64,000 nt of DNA from Enterococcus sp. DIV0212c (GCF_017377505.1 NZ_JAFREN010000012.1:62001-126000); one strand, 5' to 3'; positions 45,869 through 55,223 are shown, counted from the stretch's first letter. Made by a program: numbers and translations. Notes: generated from the letters alone by a model not told the origin.

Positions 45869-47341
45869 TTAAGCTGGTTCCCCATAATCAACAGGTTTAT
45901 CAAATTCTCCGGGTGCACTGTCATAGATATGTCCATAAACAATTACCGGCATTCCTGCATATGCTCCATTAAAGATTTGAGCAACAGCAGCTCCTGGTGT
46001 ATTGATACAGCCATTACTTCCGAAGTTCGTTTTATAAGCTTCTTTGTTCCCAAAGTATTCTGCTTTATAATCTGCATCGTGAATACCAATTTGTGTCACT
46101 ACACCGCCAAAGCTCTTCAACGGCATCCAGTATTTTACTGGTACACTGTATTTTGAACCGTCCAACATTTCGCCTTCTAGTTTTGTATCTGTATCTTTAT
46201 ACAAAATCGTATGGAAACCTGGAACTGTGGCTGTTCCTTTGTTATAACGACCTGTGATAACATCCGTTTCAACAACTTTTACACCATCTTTAAAGAAATA
46301 CATTTTTTGATCATTTAAGTCAATTTCTACATAATCTTTATTTACGGTTGATGATTGCGTTACATCCCCATCAATTGGTACTGTTATCGCTTCGGTATCT
46401 TTATCACTATTGATTGCTTGAACAAGTAAGTCTCTCGTTTGCGGCATATTGATATCCCAACCGTAGCTACCGTTGTTTTTATACTTAGTTGTTACACCAT
46501 GAACATTTTTAAAGATGATTGGTTTAAAGATTGAACCATATTTTTGATTGGTTTGTTCCACCCAAGCATAAACTTTATTCGGATCAACATTTCCCGCTGT
46601 ATCCATAAATGATTGTAATTCTTCTTTTGTCAGTGCTAGCTTTTCACCATTGATATCCAATGTAATGGCTTTATTTTCTTTTTTCGATAACACAGCTATT
46701 TTTTCTTGCAGGCCTTTATCTTCTTTGGTCACTGCTGGCTTTTGATAAAATTCTTTTACATCATAAACATAATTGCCTTTGTTTGCTTCAACATCTTTTA
46801 ATACTTGATTCATCAATACTTCTTTATCGACCGTTGTCCCAAGTTGCTCTGGTACGATTTGATATGAACCATCGACTTTTTCGATTTTAGCATCTTGACT
46901 AGGTGTTCCTTCTTCAAAAGTGAGTGCATTTAATTTATTTTTTAATTCTGTTTTGTAGTCTTCATTGATTGGTAAGCTGATCGAATGATCTCCAATGTTT
47001 TGCTTTAAATATTCTTCTGTGATTTCATACTTCTCAGGTAATTCGATTTTTTCTTCTTTGTCATTCACTTTGATAATGACAGATTCTGCTTTATTCAGCT
47101 CTTCCAGTTTCTTTTTCGCATCTTTAGCGTTTAATAAACTGATATCAACACCATTTGCCTTCGCTGTGATAAAGAAGTGTGATTGAAAATAGACAAGCCC
47201 GCCAGTAAATACTAATGCTAAACAAATCAGCAAACCAACTACTGGGACTAGCCATTTCTTCTTTTTCTTATTAGAGTGATTATTATTTTGTGGCGCCCTT
47301 GCATTTTTTGCTGAGCGGCTAACTGATTCTTCATTTTCCAT
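45869..47341 (-). CDS. L,D-transpeptidase (YkuD domain) with PG-binding-4 region, 490 aa
   Basis: A cytosolic basic N-terminus with many Asn and Lys, a membrane helix (about 30-52), then an about 300-residue region with repeated putative peptidoglycan-binding domains, and a C-terminal YkuD catalytic domain. The active site is IGIHDADY...SNGCINTP with Cys in S-N-G-C. It is homologous in layout to Ldt-fm of E. faecium. It makes 3-3 cross-links, which can bypass beta-lactam-inhibited PBPs. Monocistronic. Confidence 0.94.
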   Translation of the reverse strand: MENEESVSRSAKNARAPQNNNHSNKKKKKWLVPVVGLLICLALVFTGGLVYFQSHFFITAKANGVDISLLNAKDAKKKLEELNKAESVIIKVNDKEEKIELPEKYEITEEYLKQNIGDHSISLPINEDYKTELKNKLNALTFEEGTPSQDAKIEKVDGSYQIVPEQLGTTVDKEVLMNQVLKDVEANKGNYVYDVKEFYQKPAVTKEDKGLQEKIAVLSKKENKAITLDINGEKLALTKEELQSFMDTAGNVDPNKVYAWVEQTNQKYGSIFKPIIFKNVHGVTTKYKNNGSYGWDINMPQTRDLLVQAINSDKDTEAITVPIDGDVTQSSTVNKDYVEIDLNDQKMYFFKDGVKVVETDVITGRYNKGTATVPGFHTILYKDTDTKLEGEMLDGSKYSVPVKYWMPLKSFGGVVTQIGIHDADYKAEYFGNKEAYKTNFGSNGCINTPGAAVAQIFNGAYAGMPVIVYGHIYDSAPGEFDKPVDYGEPA

Positions 47342-47416
47342 TGCGCTATCTTCCTTTTTTATGATTTATATGTTTACTTTGATTTAATGCTTTTCCCTGT
47401 TTTAAAAATAAAATAA

Positions 47417-47487
47417 AGAGGATGGAACAAAAGTTACTTCTGATTCCACCACTTACCTAGATTACATGTGATTGAGACATGATTGTC
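47417..47487. repeat. EFAR-like repeat, copy F (degenerate, inverted)
   Basis: GAGGATGGAACAAAAG...TTCTGATTCCACCACTTACC...ATGTGATTGAGACATGATTG parallels copy C but is heavily mutated. The remaining gap, 47490-47800, is AT-rich and shows no gene or regulatory element I can support. Confidence 0.5.
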
Positions 47488-47808
47488 TGAATATTCTTAT
47501 ATTCATTCTTATCAGTAACTTTAATTTAAAGCTAGTTTAGTTAACTTTCCCTCAATCTTCAATTAATTTGCTTACATATGAGAAAAAATTCATGTTTTTT
47601 ATGTATAAATGCTGGATTTTAACTTTTTCTACTAAACAGGAAATAACAGCCATCAAAATTTGATACAGTGCACCTATCATTCTACCACACATCGTGGCGA
47701 GGAAAAAAGACTATTCGCCAATATCTTTGACAAAATTCTAATTTATTTACAATAAACTTTAAACTCTAGGTTGAAGATCACCCTTTTTATCTAAAAGATG
47801 GATTTTTT

Positions 47809-48660
47809 TTAATAAGCAACGCTGAAATCTTTCGCATATTTCATGACTTTTTCTGCTGTTTTTTGATCGTAAACTAAGTTATTCTTTTCCGAAAATAGCT
47901 GAGCATAATGATCAAATTGCTTTTGTAATGAAAGCAATGCTGACCAAGCTGCAGAAATACTTGAGACATCCATTGTTTTTAAGATTGCTTCATATTGTTC
48001 TTTGACCAAGTAATTAGATAAATACTTGTAGTTTTTGCCCACACTAAAATGATAGCCTTGCTCTGACCCGACATGCCAAGAGAGTAAGCGTAATAATTCT
48101 TTTTGACAATTTTCATTTAAATGATCTGCTGCATAAAACAATTCATTACGGCACAATCCTTTGACAACATATGTACTGACCCACCAAAATTCATTGCAGC
48201 AATCTGAAAATTCTGCCTGTCCAGGACGTTTGACCCAATAATCTTGATCAGTCGCTTCTGTTAACTTCGGTAATATTTGTACTTTATCCAATAAAATCTC
48301 CGCTAAACGATCCCCTTCATTCCAATTATCCGCTTGCTCTTTTGGACAAAGAGTCAAATCTATCCGATTGCCATCTTCAAACAACATTAAATAAGTGAAT
48401 TTCCCATTTCTTTCTGGCGGAAACAAAACCATATTTTCTGGAGTCTGCATTATTAATCGCGGTCCAAATCTATCGATCCATGACGAGTCTTGAACTAATG
48501 CTTCTACTGATTCAACAATATAAACGATGTCATAATCTTGAAATAAGTCTTTGGGCGCGTTCTTATTGGTTCGTGAACCGGTTATGCCCACAGCCAGAAC
48601 ATTAGAGTCATTTTTGGCTACATCTAAAATCAATTGGAACATTTCTTCTTCCGTTCTCAT
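47809..48660 (-). CDS. ANT(6)-like aminoglycoside 6-adenylyltransferase family protein, 283 aa
   Basis: The nucleotidyltransferase motif GSRTNKNAPKDLFQDYDIVYIV (Gly-Ser...Asp-x-Asp) and the ANT(6) core FPPERNGKFTYLMLFEDGNRIDLTL and FSDCCNEFWWVSTYVVKGL are present, as in AadE/AadK. Length is typical. The start is ATG 48660 with GGAGGA 5 bases upstream. It is a chromosomal gene without mobile elements nearby, so resistance is not implied; it could be an intrinsic aadK-type gene. Divergent from the SanA-like gene. Confidence 0.88.
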   Translation of the reverse strand: MRTEEEMFQLILDVAKNDSNVLAVGITGSRTNKNAPKDLFQDYDIVYIVESVEALVQDSSWIDRFGPRLIMQTPENMVLFPPERNGKFTYLMLFEDGNRIDLTLCPKEQADNWNEGDRLAEILLDKVQILPKLTEATDQDYWVKRPGQAEFSDCCNEFWWVSTYVVKGLCRNELFYAADHLNENCQKELLRLLSWHVGSEQGYHFSVGKNYKYLSNYLVKEQYEAILKTMDVSSISAAWSALLSLQKQFDHYAQLFSEKNNLVYDQKTAEKVMKYAKDFSVAY

Positions 48661-48817
48661 AAGTTCCTCCATTTTTCTCTTTTACATAAAGTATAAAACA
48701 AGTCAGACAATTATGTTATACTTTCCCTTAAAAACGTTAAAAAACTTTAAAAAAAGTAACTACACACACTATTCCGCTTTTTTATCTATTACACTAGATA
48801 AGAAAGGTTGTGGTGTT

Positions 48818-49399
48818 ATGAAATGGGTGAAACGAATTATGTTGATTATTATAAGTTTAGGCATTATGTATACTGGGCTGATATTTTTCTTGATTTTAAG
48901 CGGAACAAAAGACCAAGCGACAACAACGCCTGATACTGTACTTATTTTAGGTGCACAGGTAAAGGGTTCTTCAAAAGAAAATGCCTATCCAAGTACTGTT
49001 TTAAAAGAACGATTGGATGCAGCTATTCCTTATTTAAAAGAACATCCTAATGCAACAGCTATCGTTTGCGGTGGACAAGGCTCTGATGAACCTGATAGTG
49101 AAGCCAATGTAATGGCTGAATATTTAAGAGTAAACGGGATTTCGCAAAAGCAGATATTAACTGAAGATACATCTACACGTACCAAAGAAAATATTCAAAA
49201 TGCACAAAAGAAACAAACGCTGGGCAATACCGTTATTATTACCAGTGATTTTCACATGTACCGCTCTAAATTACTAGCAAAACGTTTAGGAATTTCTAAA
49301 ATAAGCGGACTTCCTTCGGTTTCTAAATCTTCTGCTAAATTCAAAACCTATGTTAGAGAAATCTGTGCTCTAGGATACGGGCTGCTTTTTGATCATTAA
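48818..49399 (+). CDS. SanA/YdcF-like DUF218 membrane protein, 193 aa
   Basis: A single N-terminal membrane helix and a DUF218 (SanA/ElyC/YdcF) domain: DTVLILGAQVKG, NATAIVCGGQGSDEPDSEANVMAEYL, EDTSTRTKENIQNA and VIITSDFHMYRSKLLAKRLG. Family members act in envelope integrity and in some cases vancomycin tolerance; the biochemical activity is unknown. AGAAAGG precedes ATG 48818. Monocistronic and divergent from the ANT(6)-like gene. Confidence 0.9.
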   Translation: MKWVKRIMLIIISLGIMYTGLIFFLILSGTKDQATTTPDTVLILGAQVKGSSKENAYPSTVLKERLDAAIPYLKEHPNATAIVCGGQGSDEPDSEANVMAEYLRVNGISQKQILTEDTSTRTKENIQNAQKKQTLGNTVIITSDFHMYRSKLLAKRLGISKISGLPSVSKSSAKFKTYVREICALGYGLLFDH

Positions 49400-49493
49400 T
49401 TTTGAAAATTTATTTATGTAAGGACTATTTGTTAGGTAATTTTTCTCAGATCGTTTTCCAAGTACGATTCCTCTTCTTTTGACACTACTTCTG

Positions 49494-49529
49494 AGAAAAA
49501 AAAGTACCCGTCCTTTGGGGAAGGACGGG
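49494..49529 (-). terminator. GC-rich hairpin, terminator of WxL locus 2
   Basis: CCCGTCCTT (49507-49515) pairs with AAGGACGGG (49521-49529) around TTGGGG-type loop; on the minus strand it is followed by TACTTTTTTTT. It is about 170 bases after the DUF916 gene stop. Confidence 0.65.
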
Positions 49530-49542
49530 AAAGGAGTTAAAA

Positions 49543-49587
49543 ATGAAAAAGTGTTTTGTTAGGGTTGTTGTTGGTATATTTATATAA
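49543..49587 (+). CDS. Possible micro-ORF, 14 aa
   Basis: The sequence AAAGGAGTTAAAA then ATG immediately follows the GC-rich hairpin and opens a short frame MKKCFVRVVVGIFI ending at 49587. The ribosome site is strong and the peptide is basic then hydrophobic, like a small membrane or toxin-type peptide. There is no evidence of expression; it may be chance. Confidence 0.2.
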   Translation: MKKCFVRVVVGIFI

Positions 49588-49700
49588 TACTAGGCAACTA
49601 TGAAGAAAATGTGATGTTTTTTCTTATTTTTATTAAATAAAAACTGAAAAACTTTTTCTTTATATTAACCTGTAGCATCAAACTATAAAGTCACCTATCA

Positions 49701-50777
49701 CTAAGATTTATCTAAGTTCTTTTTTAGTTCATCATATTTTTCCTGTTGCATTTTTTGTTCATTTTTTATTTTTTGATTAAAATAGTAAATAATCCCTAAA
49801 ATCACCGCTAGAACTCCTGCGCCTATTCCAACAACAACAATCCATGGAAACTGATTTTTTTGATCTGGAGGTAAATTGATTGCCGTGGCATTATATTTTT
49901 TGGCCTCTTTTTCCTTTATTTCAAATGTTCTCTCCCATGTCCAATCTTTATACCCATCATTTGCTTTGATTTTTACCGTATAATTTCCTGCGACAAAAGG
50001 CTGCTCCTTCAAATCGATTTTGTAATTAAAATTCGTATTTGGCGCCATAGTTAAGGATTCTTGATGATTTTCATAGCGCGGCTTTTCTTCCTCTTCATAA
50101 TAAAGTTTGGCATCCACTTGTAGTTTTTTGATCATTGCGGCTTTTTTATTTTGAATATTCATAATAACTGCATTATTGCCGTTTATTTGTGTCGCTTTAA
50201 CTTCGTTTAGCGCTAATTCTGGCTTAATTTCCTTGTCTGTCTCGCTCAGTAAAACACCCACAACATAAGAAAAACGATTACCGACTGCCAAAGCGCCCTC
50301 ACTTTTTGCTTCTTTCGCTTCTTTTTGTTCAAAATAGAGACCACCTAAAACATATCCATCAAAAGAATCTTTTGGAATATTTATAACGCATTCAACGATT
50401 TTATTTGATTTTTTTGGCAGAATGATCTCTTTAGGAATCGAGGCAATTTCACTAAATGTAAAAGTTGCTGACGAATCCTTTTTTGTATCGTTATAAGAAT
50501 AATCAACAACTCCATTATCATTTGTGATCGCGGCATTTGCTGAAGCATAAACAGTAATATCCTCGTCTGTATCATTTGTTAGCTCTACGCTAAGTGTCTG
50601 AGTCTCGCCTGGCACCACTCTTAAATCAAAATAACTGATTTCCTTACTGCGTTGGTTCTCTGGTAAAATTGCTTTAACACTAAAATCGATTTCACTCGCA
50701 TGGCCGACTGATCCGATAATGAATGAGAACAATAAAAAAATAATAGCAAATAAAAACATCGAAAATTTCCGATTCAT
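49701..50777 (-). CDS. DUF916/DUF3324 cell-surface protein, WxL locus 2, 358 aa
   Basis: Signal peptide (about 1-27, ending GHASE), DUF916 domain starting with YFDLRVVPGETQTLSVELTN, DUF3324 domain (GVLLSETDKEIKPELALNEV onward) and a C-terminal membrane helix followed by a coiled, basic cytosolic tail. I start at ATG 50777, 7 bases after AAAGGAG; in-frame codons upstream lack a site. It is a paralogue of the 32068 gene and the last gene of locus 2. Confidence 0.92.
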   Translation of the reverse strand: MNRKFSMFLFAIIFLLFSFIIGSVGHASEIDFSVKAILPENQRSKEISYFDLRVVPGETQTLSVELTNDTDEDITVYASANAAITNDNGVVDYSYNDTKKDSSATFTFSEIASIPKEIILPKKSNKIVECVINIPKDSFDGYVLGGLYFEQKEAKEAKSEGALAVGNRFSYVVGVLLSETDKEIKPELALNEVKATQINGNNAVIMNIQNKKAAMIKKLQVDAKLYYEEEEKPRYENHQESLTMAPNTNFNYKIDLKEQPFVAGNYTVKIKANDGYKDWTWERTFEIKEKEAKKYNATAINLPPDQKNQFPWIVVVGIGAGVLAVILGIIYYFNQKIKNEQKMQQEKYDELKKNLDKS

Positions 50778-50811
50778 AGTTAAAACTCCTTTATAACACC
50801 TTATAATTACA

Positions 50812-50850
50812 CTGAAAAGAACACTATTCATAAAAACAGGTTCTTTTCAG
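50812..50850 (-). other. Stem-loop between WxL and DUF916 genes, locus 2
   Basis: CTGAAAAGAAC (50812-50822) pairs perfectly with GTTCTTTTCAG (50840-50850) with a 17-base loop and no U-tract. It occupies the same position as the hairpin at 33141 in locus 1. Confidence 0.6.
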
Positions 50851-50904
50851 CATATTAACTATATAATCACGTTTCTCAAATCCTAAAATCAGATAACTTA
50901 TCAA

Positions 50905-51642
50905 TTACAGTGGACTATCATTCAATGTCCAAGTCAGTGTCGTCTTATATTGATCATTTGCCACTTTTGATGTTGCGTTAGGTACGGTCAATTTGACCCC
51001 TTGTGCGGCTCCGGCTCCTGATCCAAATGCTAGTGTCCAAGTGCCCATCCCTGTAGAAAGTGCTGCCGTTGCAACTGGAGAAGAAGCTGCACCTGTGGGA
51101 TCTAGTGCTACAGGTACCGTTATCGGTGCTAGTGCGATCAATTCCGTAGAGTTCGGTGTTGCAGCGACTAAACTCATTTGAGCATTCGTTAATACCGCCG
51201 GTGTGCTATCAGCTGTTTGAAATTGACCATTTTGCTTAACGGTTAGTTTCCAGCCAAGATTTAACCCACGTTTATCCGTTACTTGAGCATAGTTAGGAAC
51301 ACTGATCAAAGTAGAAAGTGAATTTTCAACTTGATCCAACTGAGCATAATAAGTTGCATCTGCCGTTTGAATCACTTTAGTCCCAAAATGAAAATTAGAT
51401 ACATAATCCAAACTCAATGGTCCACCTGTTCCTGGTTGATGCGGGTCACCTGGGTTAGGAGTGACGGGCGAAGTAGGATCTGTTGGATTAACGGGTGGTG
51501 TTATGGTTGTATCTTGAGAGAAACTAATATCTGCATTTGACGTTAAAGACCCCACATTAACTGCTTCTCCAACTGCTCCTCCAACAAAACCAAACGAAAT
51601 AAGTACAGCAACTGTAGAGAAAGAACCTATGATCTTTTTCAT
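50905..51642 (-). CDS. WxL-domain surface protein, locus 2, 245 aa
   Basis: Signal peptide (about 1-26), a Pro/Thr-rich linker (DTTITPPVNPTDPTSP), then a WxL domain with motifs in LGWKLTV and TTLTWTLNDSPL at the C-terminus. It is predicted to coat the cell wall non-covalently. GGAAG precedes ATG 51642. It lies 63 bases after the large protein gene. Confidence 0.95.
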   Translation of the reverse strand: MKKIIGSFSTVAVLISFGFVGGAVGEAVNVGSLTSNADISFSQDTTITPPVNPTDPTSPVTPNPGDPHQPGTGGPLSLDYVSNFHFGTKVIQTADATYYAQLDQVENSLSTLISVPNYAQVTDKRGLNLGWKLTVKQNGQFQTADSTPAVLTNAQMSLVAATPNSTELIALAPITVPVALDPTGAASSPVATAALSTGMGTWTLAFGSGAGAAQGVKLTVPNATSKVANDQYKTTLTWTLNDSPL

Positions 51643-51705
51643 TTTTACTTCCTTCTTTCCATTTTTATTTTAACTTCTTATTTTTTATAAGAAGCAAAAG
51701 CCAGA

Positions 51706-53886
51706 TTATAAAGGAGCGTCTGATAATATCCATTGTAATTGTGCGGTATATGATTCATTTACATTGATATTTATACTAGGAGTAAGGTTTAAAAAAACAC
51801 CATTTTGCTGATTCCATGAAATAACGACATTATTATTATCAGGAGACGTGTATGCATACGCTTCTGAAGCAATGACGGTTATTGGCGTATCTTGACCATT
51901 TTTTCGATAAACAAACGCTTGATTGATAGTTTTATTTGTCGTTGTGGATTTCATCGGCTGGTTTTCTCTGACAAGTAAGTGCCATTGACTTTTTGCTACG
52001 CGACCATCAGCCACGATCAAAGAAGTATCTACTATACTTGGACTATACGTCGTTGTTTTGGTTGGCACAGGTATATTTTTAAAGGAAATTTGTTGCGGCG
52101 ATTGAACAAAACGTAATGTGCCATCTCCTACTGAGATCGAGTTTGCATTATTTTTTGGTGTAATCGCTATGCCACCACCGTCAGCTCCACCAACAACACT
52201 AGAAAAAGGCAACGATTGTCCGGTCATATTTTGAGCTACAATCCCTGTATACTGCAGTTTAAAACTTGTATTTGGCTGTGTAAAATTATTTACGGGTAGA
52301 GAATTCTGATAATACCAATACTGCATGTTTAAATTAGAGTCTGTTAAAAGCTGTGTTCCTAAGACTGGTGTTTGTACACCTGTGTTTGAAGTTCTGGTCA
52401 GCGTCACTGGGCTTAATTGTGTTATTCCATTTGGAACATACGCTTTTAACATCTGCTGACTCCACGTTGCTGGCTGATTGGTCAACGTTGTTGTTAATGT
52501 ATAACGAATTGTTTGACCCGTAACCACAGAAGGAGCCGCTTCCCAATTTCCTTGCGCATTTAATCTTTCAACCGTCTGTACAACTGAAATAGTTGGCGTT
52601 AAATAGGGAATCGTTTGATTGTAACTTGTGCTCGTCACTAAAACCAAACCAGTTCTGTTACTTAATCCTTGAACAGATAAACTGACCGTTTCTCCACCAT
52701 TAAACATCGGCAAATTTGAAAACTGAAAACTGCCATTTGCATTTAGTGGCGTGGTATATACTGCTCCTCCATTTATTTGCAGTGCGACTTGATAAGTACC
52801 TGCATTCGTTTGTACTGCTGTCCCTGAAAGTTGAGTAGCACCTGGCGTTGCTGCAATGGATGTCACTGGTTGGATTGGCCAACTCACAGCTTGTATGGCA
52901 GAAGATGGACTTTGAATGTAATTACTTGTTGTCTTTGATTGGGCAATAATAAGTGCTGAAACACTATCACCATATTGTAAAGCTGAAGCTAAAACTGTGC
53001 TGAAATTTCCAGATGTATCAACTGGTATACTGTTAATTATTATTGGCGCAGAAGTTCCATCAGAACGTGTAATAGTTAATTGAACGGCATAGATATATGC
53101 ACTATTTTGAGTTTGTTGGATCTTACCGCTCACAGTCGATTGTAAATTTAGAAGTGGGCTATTCAAGATAGGCGCTGTGACAATAGGAACCCCTGTCCCT
53201 ATTGACATTGAGGGTAACGCAATAACACCTGACTGTGAAACATTACCTAAAACTAAATTTATAATATTCAATCCATCCGTTGATGAACCAAAGACCCCTT
53301 TGATAGGATAGTTTACACCATTACTTGCGGGAGGAATCGTGATGCCGTTTTGGTACAAAGCTGCTACGTCAAAACTGAAACTAACTGCCCAGCGGCTACC
53401 TAATAAACTGACAGTGTTAGTAGGAAATGTTACATAGACTGAATTGTAAGTACTACTATACGCCAAAGAAAATCCATGTGTAGTATCGTGAATATCATAC
53501 GATCTACTTCCAACGAGTGCAGCTGGAAGCGTAGCTGTTCCTGTTAGTAGTGATAAAAAACTCTGTTGTTTTGCAGTACTGCCATTGATTTGATTTGCTA
53601 TTTCAGCGGGTAATTGAAGCATGATTATAGGTTGTCCACCTAACGATAAATCTAATGTAGGTGTATAAGTATATGTCATTGTGATAATCGATTGTCCAGT
53701 ACTACCAGTTGCGTAAGTTCCGCTAAGGGCACCTGACCCTACAGTAACCAAACGTTCTTGGATATCATTCACCATCTCAGGTTGCTCATTCACCATTTCA
53801 TCTTCTGCGAAAGCTTGATACACATTGATCTGTAGAATACTCAATATCAATCCTACAAAAAATAGAAATAACCATTTACGTTTCAC
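51706..53886 (-). CDS. Large WxL protein with Ig-like repeats, locus 2, 726 aa
   Basis: Signal peptide (KWLFLFFVGLILSILQINVYQAFA), an N-terminal domain of about 210 residues, two Ig-like repeats (about 225-410, PILNSPLLNLQSTVSGK and SIAATPGATQLSGT with DTSGNFSTVL / NANGSFQFSNL turns), a DUF11-like or adhesin-type domain (about 420-570) and a C-terminal WxL domain with QWHLLV and LQWILSDAPL. The start is a GTG at 53886, 7 bases after GGAGG; the ATG at 53901 overlaps that site. Unlike its counterpart in locus 1 it carries its own WxL domain. Confidence 0.88.
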   Translation of the reverse strand: MKRKWLFLFFVGLILSILQINVYQAFAEDEMVNEQPEMVNDIQERLVTVGSGALSGTYATGSTGQSIITMTYTYTPTLDLSLGGQPIIMLQLPAEIANQINGSTAKQQSFLSLLTGTATLPAALVGSRSYDIHDTTHGFSLAYSSTYNSVYVTFPTNTVSLLGSRWAVSFSFDVAALYQNGITIPPASNGVNYPIKGVFGSSTDGLNIINLVLGNVSQSGVIALPSMSIGTGVPIVTAPILNSPLLNLQSTVSGKIQQTQNSAYIYAVQLTITRSDGTSAPIIINSIPVDTSGNFSTVLASALQYGDSVSALIIAQSKTTSNYIQSPSSAIQAVSWPIQPVTSIAATPGATQLSGTAVQTNAGTYQVALQINGGAVYTTPLNANGSFQFSNLPMFNGGETVSLSVQGLSNRTGLVLVTSTSYNQTIPYLTPTISVVQTVERLNAQGNWEAAPSVVTGQTIRYTLTTTLTNQPATWSQQMLKAYVPNGITQLSPVTLTRTSNTGVQTPVLGTQLLTDSNLNMQYWYYQNSLPVNNFTQPNTSFKLQYTGIVAQNMTGQSLPFSSVVGGADGGGIAITPKNNANSISVGDGTLRFVQSPQQISFKNIPVPTKTTTYSPSIVDTSLIVADGRVAKSQWHLLVRENQPMKSTTTNKTINQAFVYRKNGQDTPITVIASEAYAYTSPDNNNVVISWNQQNGVFLNLTPSININVNESYTAQLQWILSDAPL

Positions 53887-54089
53887 ACTGATGCCTCCCA
53901 TCGACTAGCAATCGTTTAGTAAATTTATTTTTAACATTTTCAGGTAATAAAAAAATATAATTTCAAAAGTATTATATGTTAAAAAAAACAAAATTTTATT
54001 TCATTACATTGATTTTATACTGCGGCTAAAATAAAGTAAAATATTTGCGATGTTTTAAGTAAAAACACTATTTTAAAAAAGCTAAAGAT

Positions 54090-54132
54090 AAAAATAAAAG
54101 CTAGCCTCATCTATCCCTTGATAAGACTAGCT
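54090..54132 (-). terminator. Terminator-like hairpin, minus strand, without an adjacent gene
   Basis: AGCTAG (54099-54104) and CTAGCT (54127-54132) close a hairpin whose arms extend with mismatches; the minus-strand side continues TTTTATTTTTATC. The upstream minus-strand gene (yebC) already has its own terminator. Confidence 0.45.
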
Positions 54133-54224
54133 ACAATTATTCTACTGATAGAATGATATAATCTATCGCTATGTTTGAACACAATTAGTTACTAAAAGAC
54201 AATTATTAAAACCTAAACTACTTC

Positions 54225-54268
54225 AAATTCTCAAATTTTTCGATAAAATGCTAAATATTTGAGAATTT
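54225..54268. repeat. 12-bp perfect inverted repeat in the WxL2-yebC gap
   Basis: AAATTCTCAAAT (54225-54236) and ATTTGAGAATTT (54257-54268) with a 20-base spacer. It lies just before a minus/plus -10-like ATTATACT segment (54283-54290). Confidence 0.55.
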
Positions 54269-54319
54269 AAACAAAAAATGCTATTATACTATTGTTCTTA
54301 GTTTTTTCATATTGTGTTT

Positions 54320-54359
54320 CCCTTCATATAGTGTGTGTATGAAGGGTTTATTTTTTTTT
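54320..54359 (+). terminator. Strong plus-strand terminator with no plus-strand gene before it
   Basis: CCCTTCATA (54320-54328) pairs with TATGAAGGG (54338-54346), followed by TTTATTTTTTTTT. The closest plus-strand gene ends near 49.4 kb, so this may end a small RNA starting around 54300, for which TATACT at 54285-54290 could be the -10 box. Confidence 0.6.
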
Positions 54360-54371
54360 AATAGAGAAAAT

Positions 54372-54403
54372 CAAAAAAGAACCCTTAATAAAATAAGGAT
54401 TCT
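54372..54403 (-). terminator. yebC terminator
   Basis: AGAACCCTTA (54378-54387) pairs with TAAGGATTCT (54394-54403) with one mismatch; Ts on the minus strand; directly after the yebC stop. Confidence 0.75.
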
Positions 54404-54410
54404 CTCTTTC

Positions 54411-55130
54411 TTACTCACCTAAATCAACGTTATGATAAACCTTTTGAACATCATCAAGATCTTCTAAAACATCAATCATGCGTTCGAATTGTTCTAAATC
54501 TTCTCCAGTTAATTCTACATCATTTTGTGCAATCATTTCTAATTCTGCTACTGAAAATTCTTCGATCCCTTTTTCTTTTAGCACTTCTTGCACCGCATGT
54601 AAATCTTCTGGCTCTGTATAAACAATGATTTGGCCTTCTTCTTCGGTAACATCACGAACATCAATGTCTTTTTCCATCAAATATTCAAGAATTTCATCAG
54701 CATCATCGCCTGCAAACCCAATCACGCCTGTATGATCGAACATATAAGCTACAGCTCCGCTGACACCCATATTTCCACCATTTTTACCAAATGCCGCACG
54801 AACATCTGAAGCTGTACGGTTTACGTTATTTGTCAAAGCATCAACGATGACCATTGAACCATTTGGCCCAAATCCTTCATAACGTAATTCAGAATACTGC
54901 TCATCGCCAGATCCTTTAGCTTTTTCGATTGCTCGATCGATGATATGTTTTGGAACATTATATGTTTTTGCGCGCTCGATAACAAATCTTAATTTTTGAT
55001 TTGCTTGAGGGTCAGGATCACCCGATTTCGCTGCTACGTAAATTTCAATTCCGAATTTTGCATAAACTCGACTGTTATTTGCGTCTTTGGCAGCTTTTTT
55101 CTCTTTAATATTTGCCCACTTACGACCCAT
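54411..55130 (-). CDS. yebC: YebC/PmpR family (YeeN-type) protein, 239 aa
   Basis: Starts [21 protein letters not shown] and continues [50 protein letters not shown] and [17 protein letters not shown], diagnostic for the YebC family. These were annotated as transcription regulators; recent work assigns a role in translation of polyproline stretches. Monocistronic, about 90 bases after tmcAL on the same strand. Confidence 0.95.
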   Translation of the reverse strand: MGRKWANIKEKKAAKDANNSRVYAKFGIEIYVAAKSGDPDPQANQKLRFVIERAKTYNVPKHIIDRAIEKAKGSGDEQYSELRYEGFGPNGSMVIVDALTNNVNRTASDVRAAFGKNGGNMGVSGAVAYMFDHTGVIGFAGDDADEILEYLMEKDIDVRDVTEEEGQIIVYTEPEDLHAVQEVLKEKGIEEFSVAELEMIAQNDVELTGEDLEQFERMIDVLEDLDDVQKVYHNVDLGE

Positions 55131-55223
55131 ATTCTCACTTCGCTTTCATTCATTATTATTTTTGATTATAGCGCCTTTCTTATTATACTTGGCAAACGGA
55201 CTTTTGTTAAGTGTTTTTTGCTT

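Noticed and set aside
47809-48660. Acquired resistance island around the ANT(6)-like gene
   Set aside because: No transposase, integrase or change of context is visible on either side.
53960-54360. Type I toxin-antitoxin (Fst/par-like) locus
   Set aside because: Terminators and an inverted repeat are present, but I could find no Fst-like peptide in any frame.
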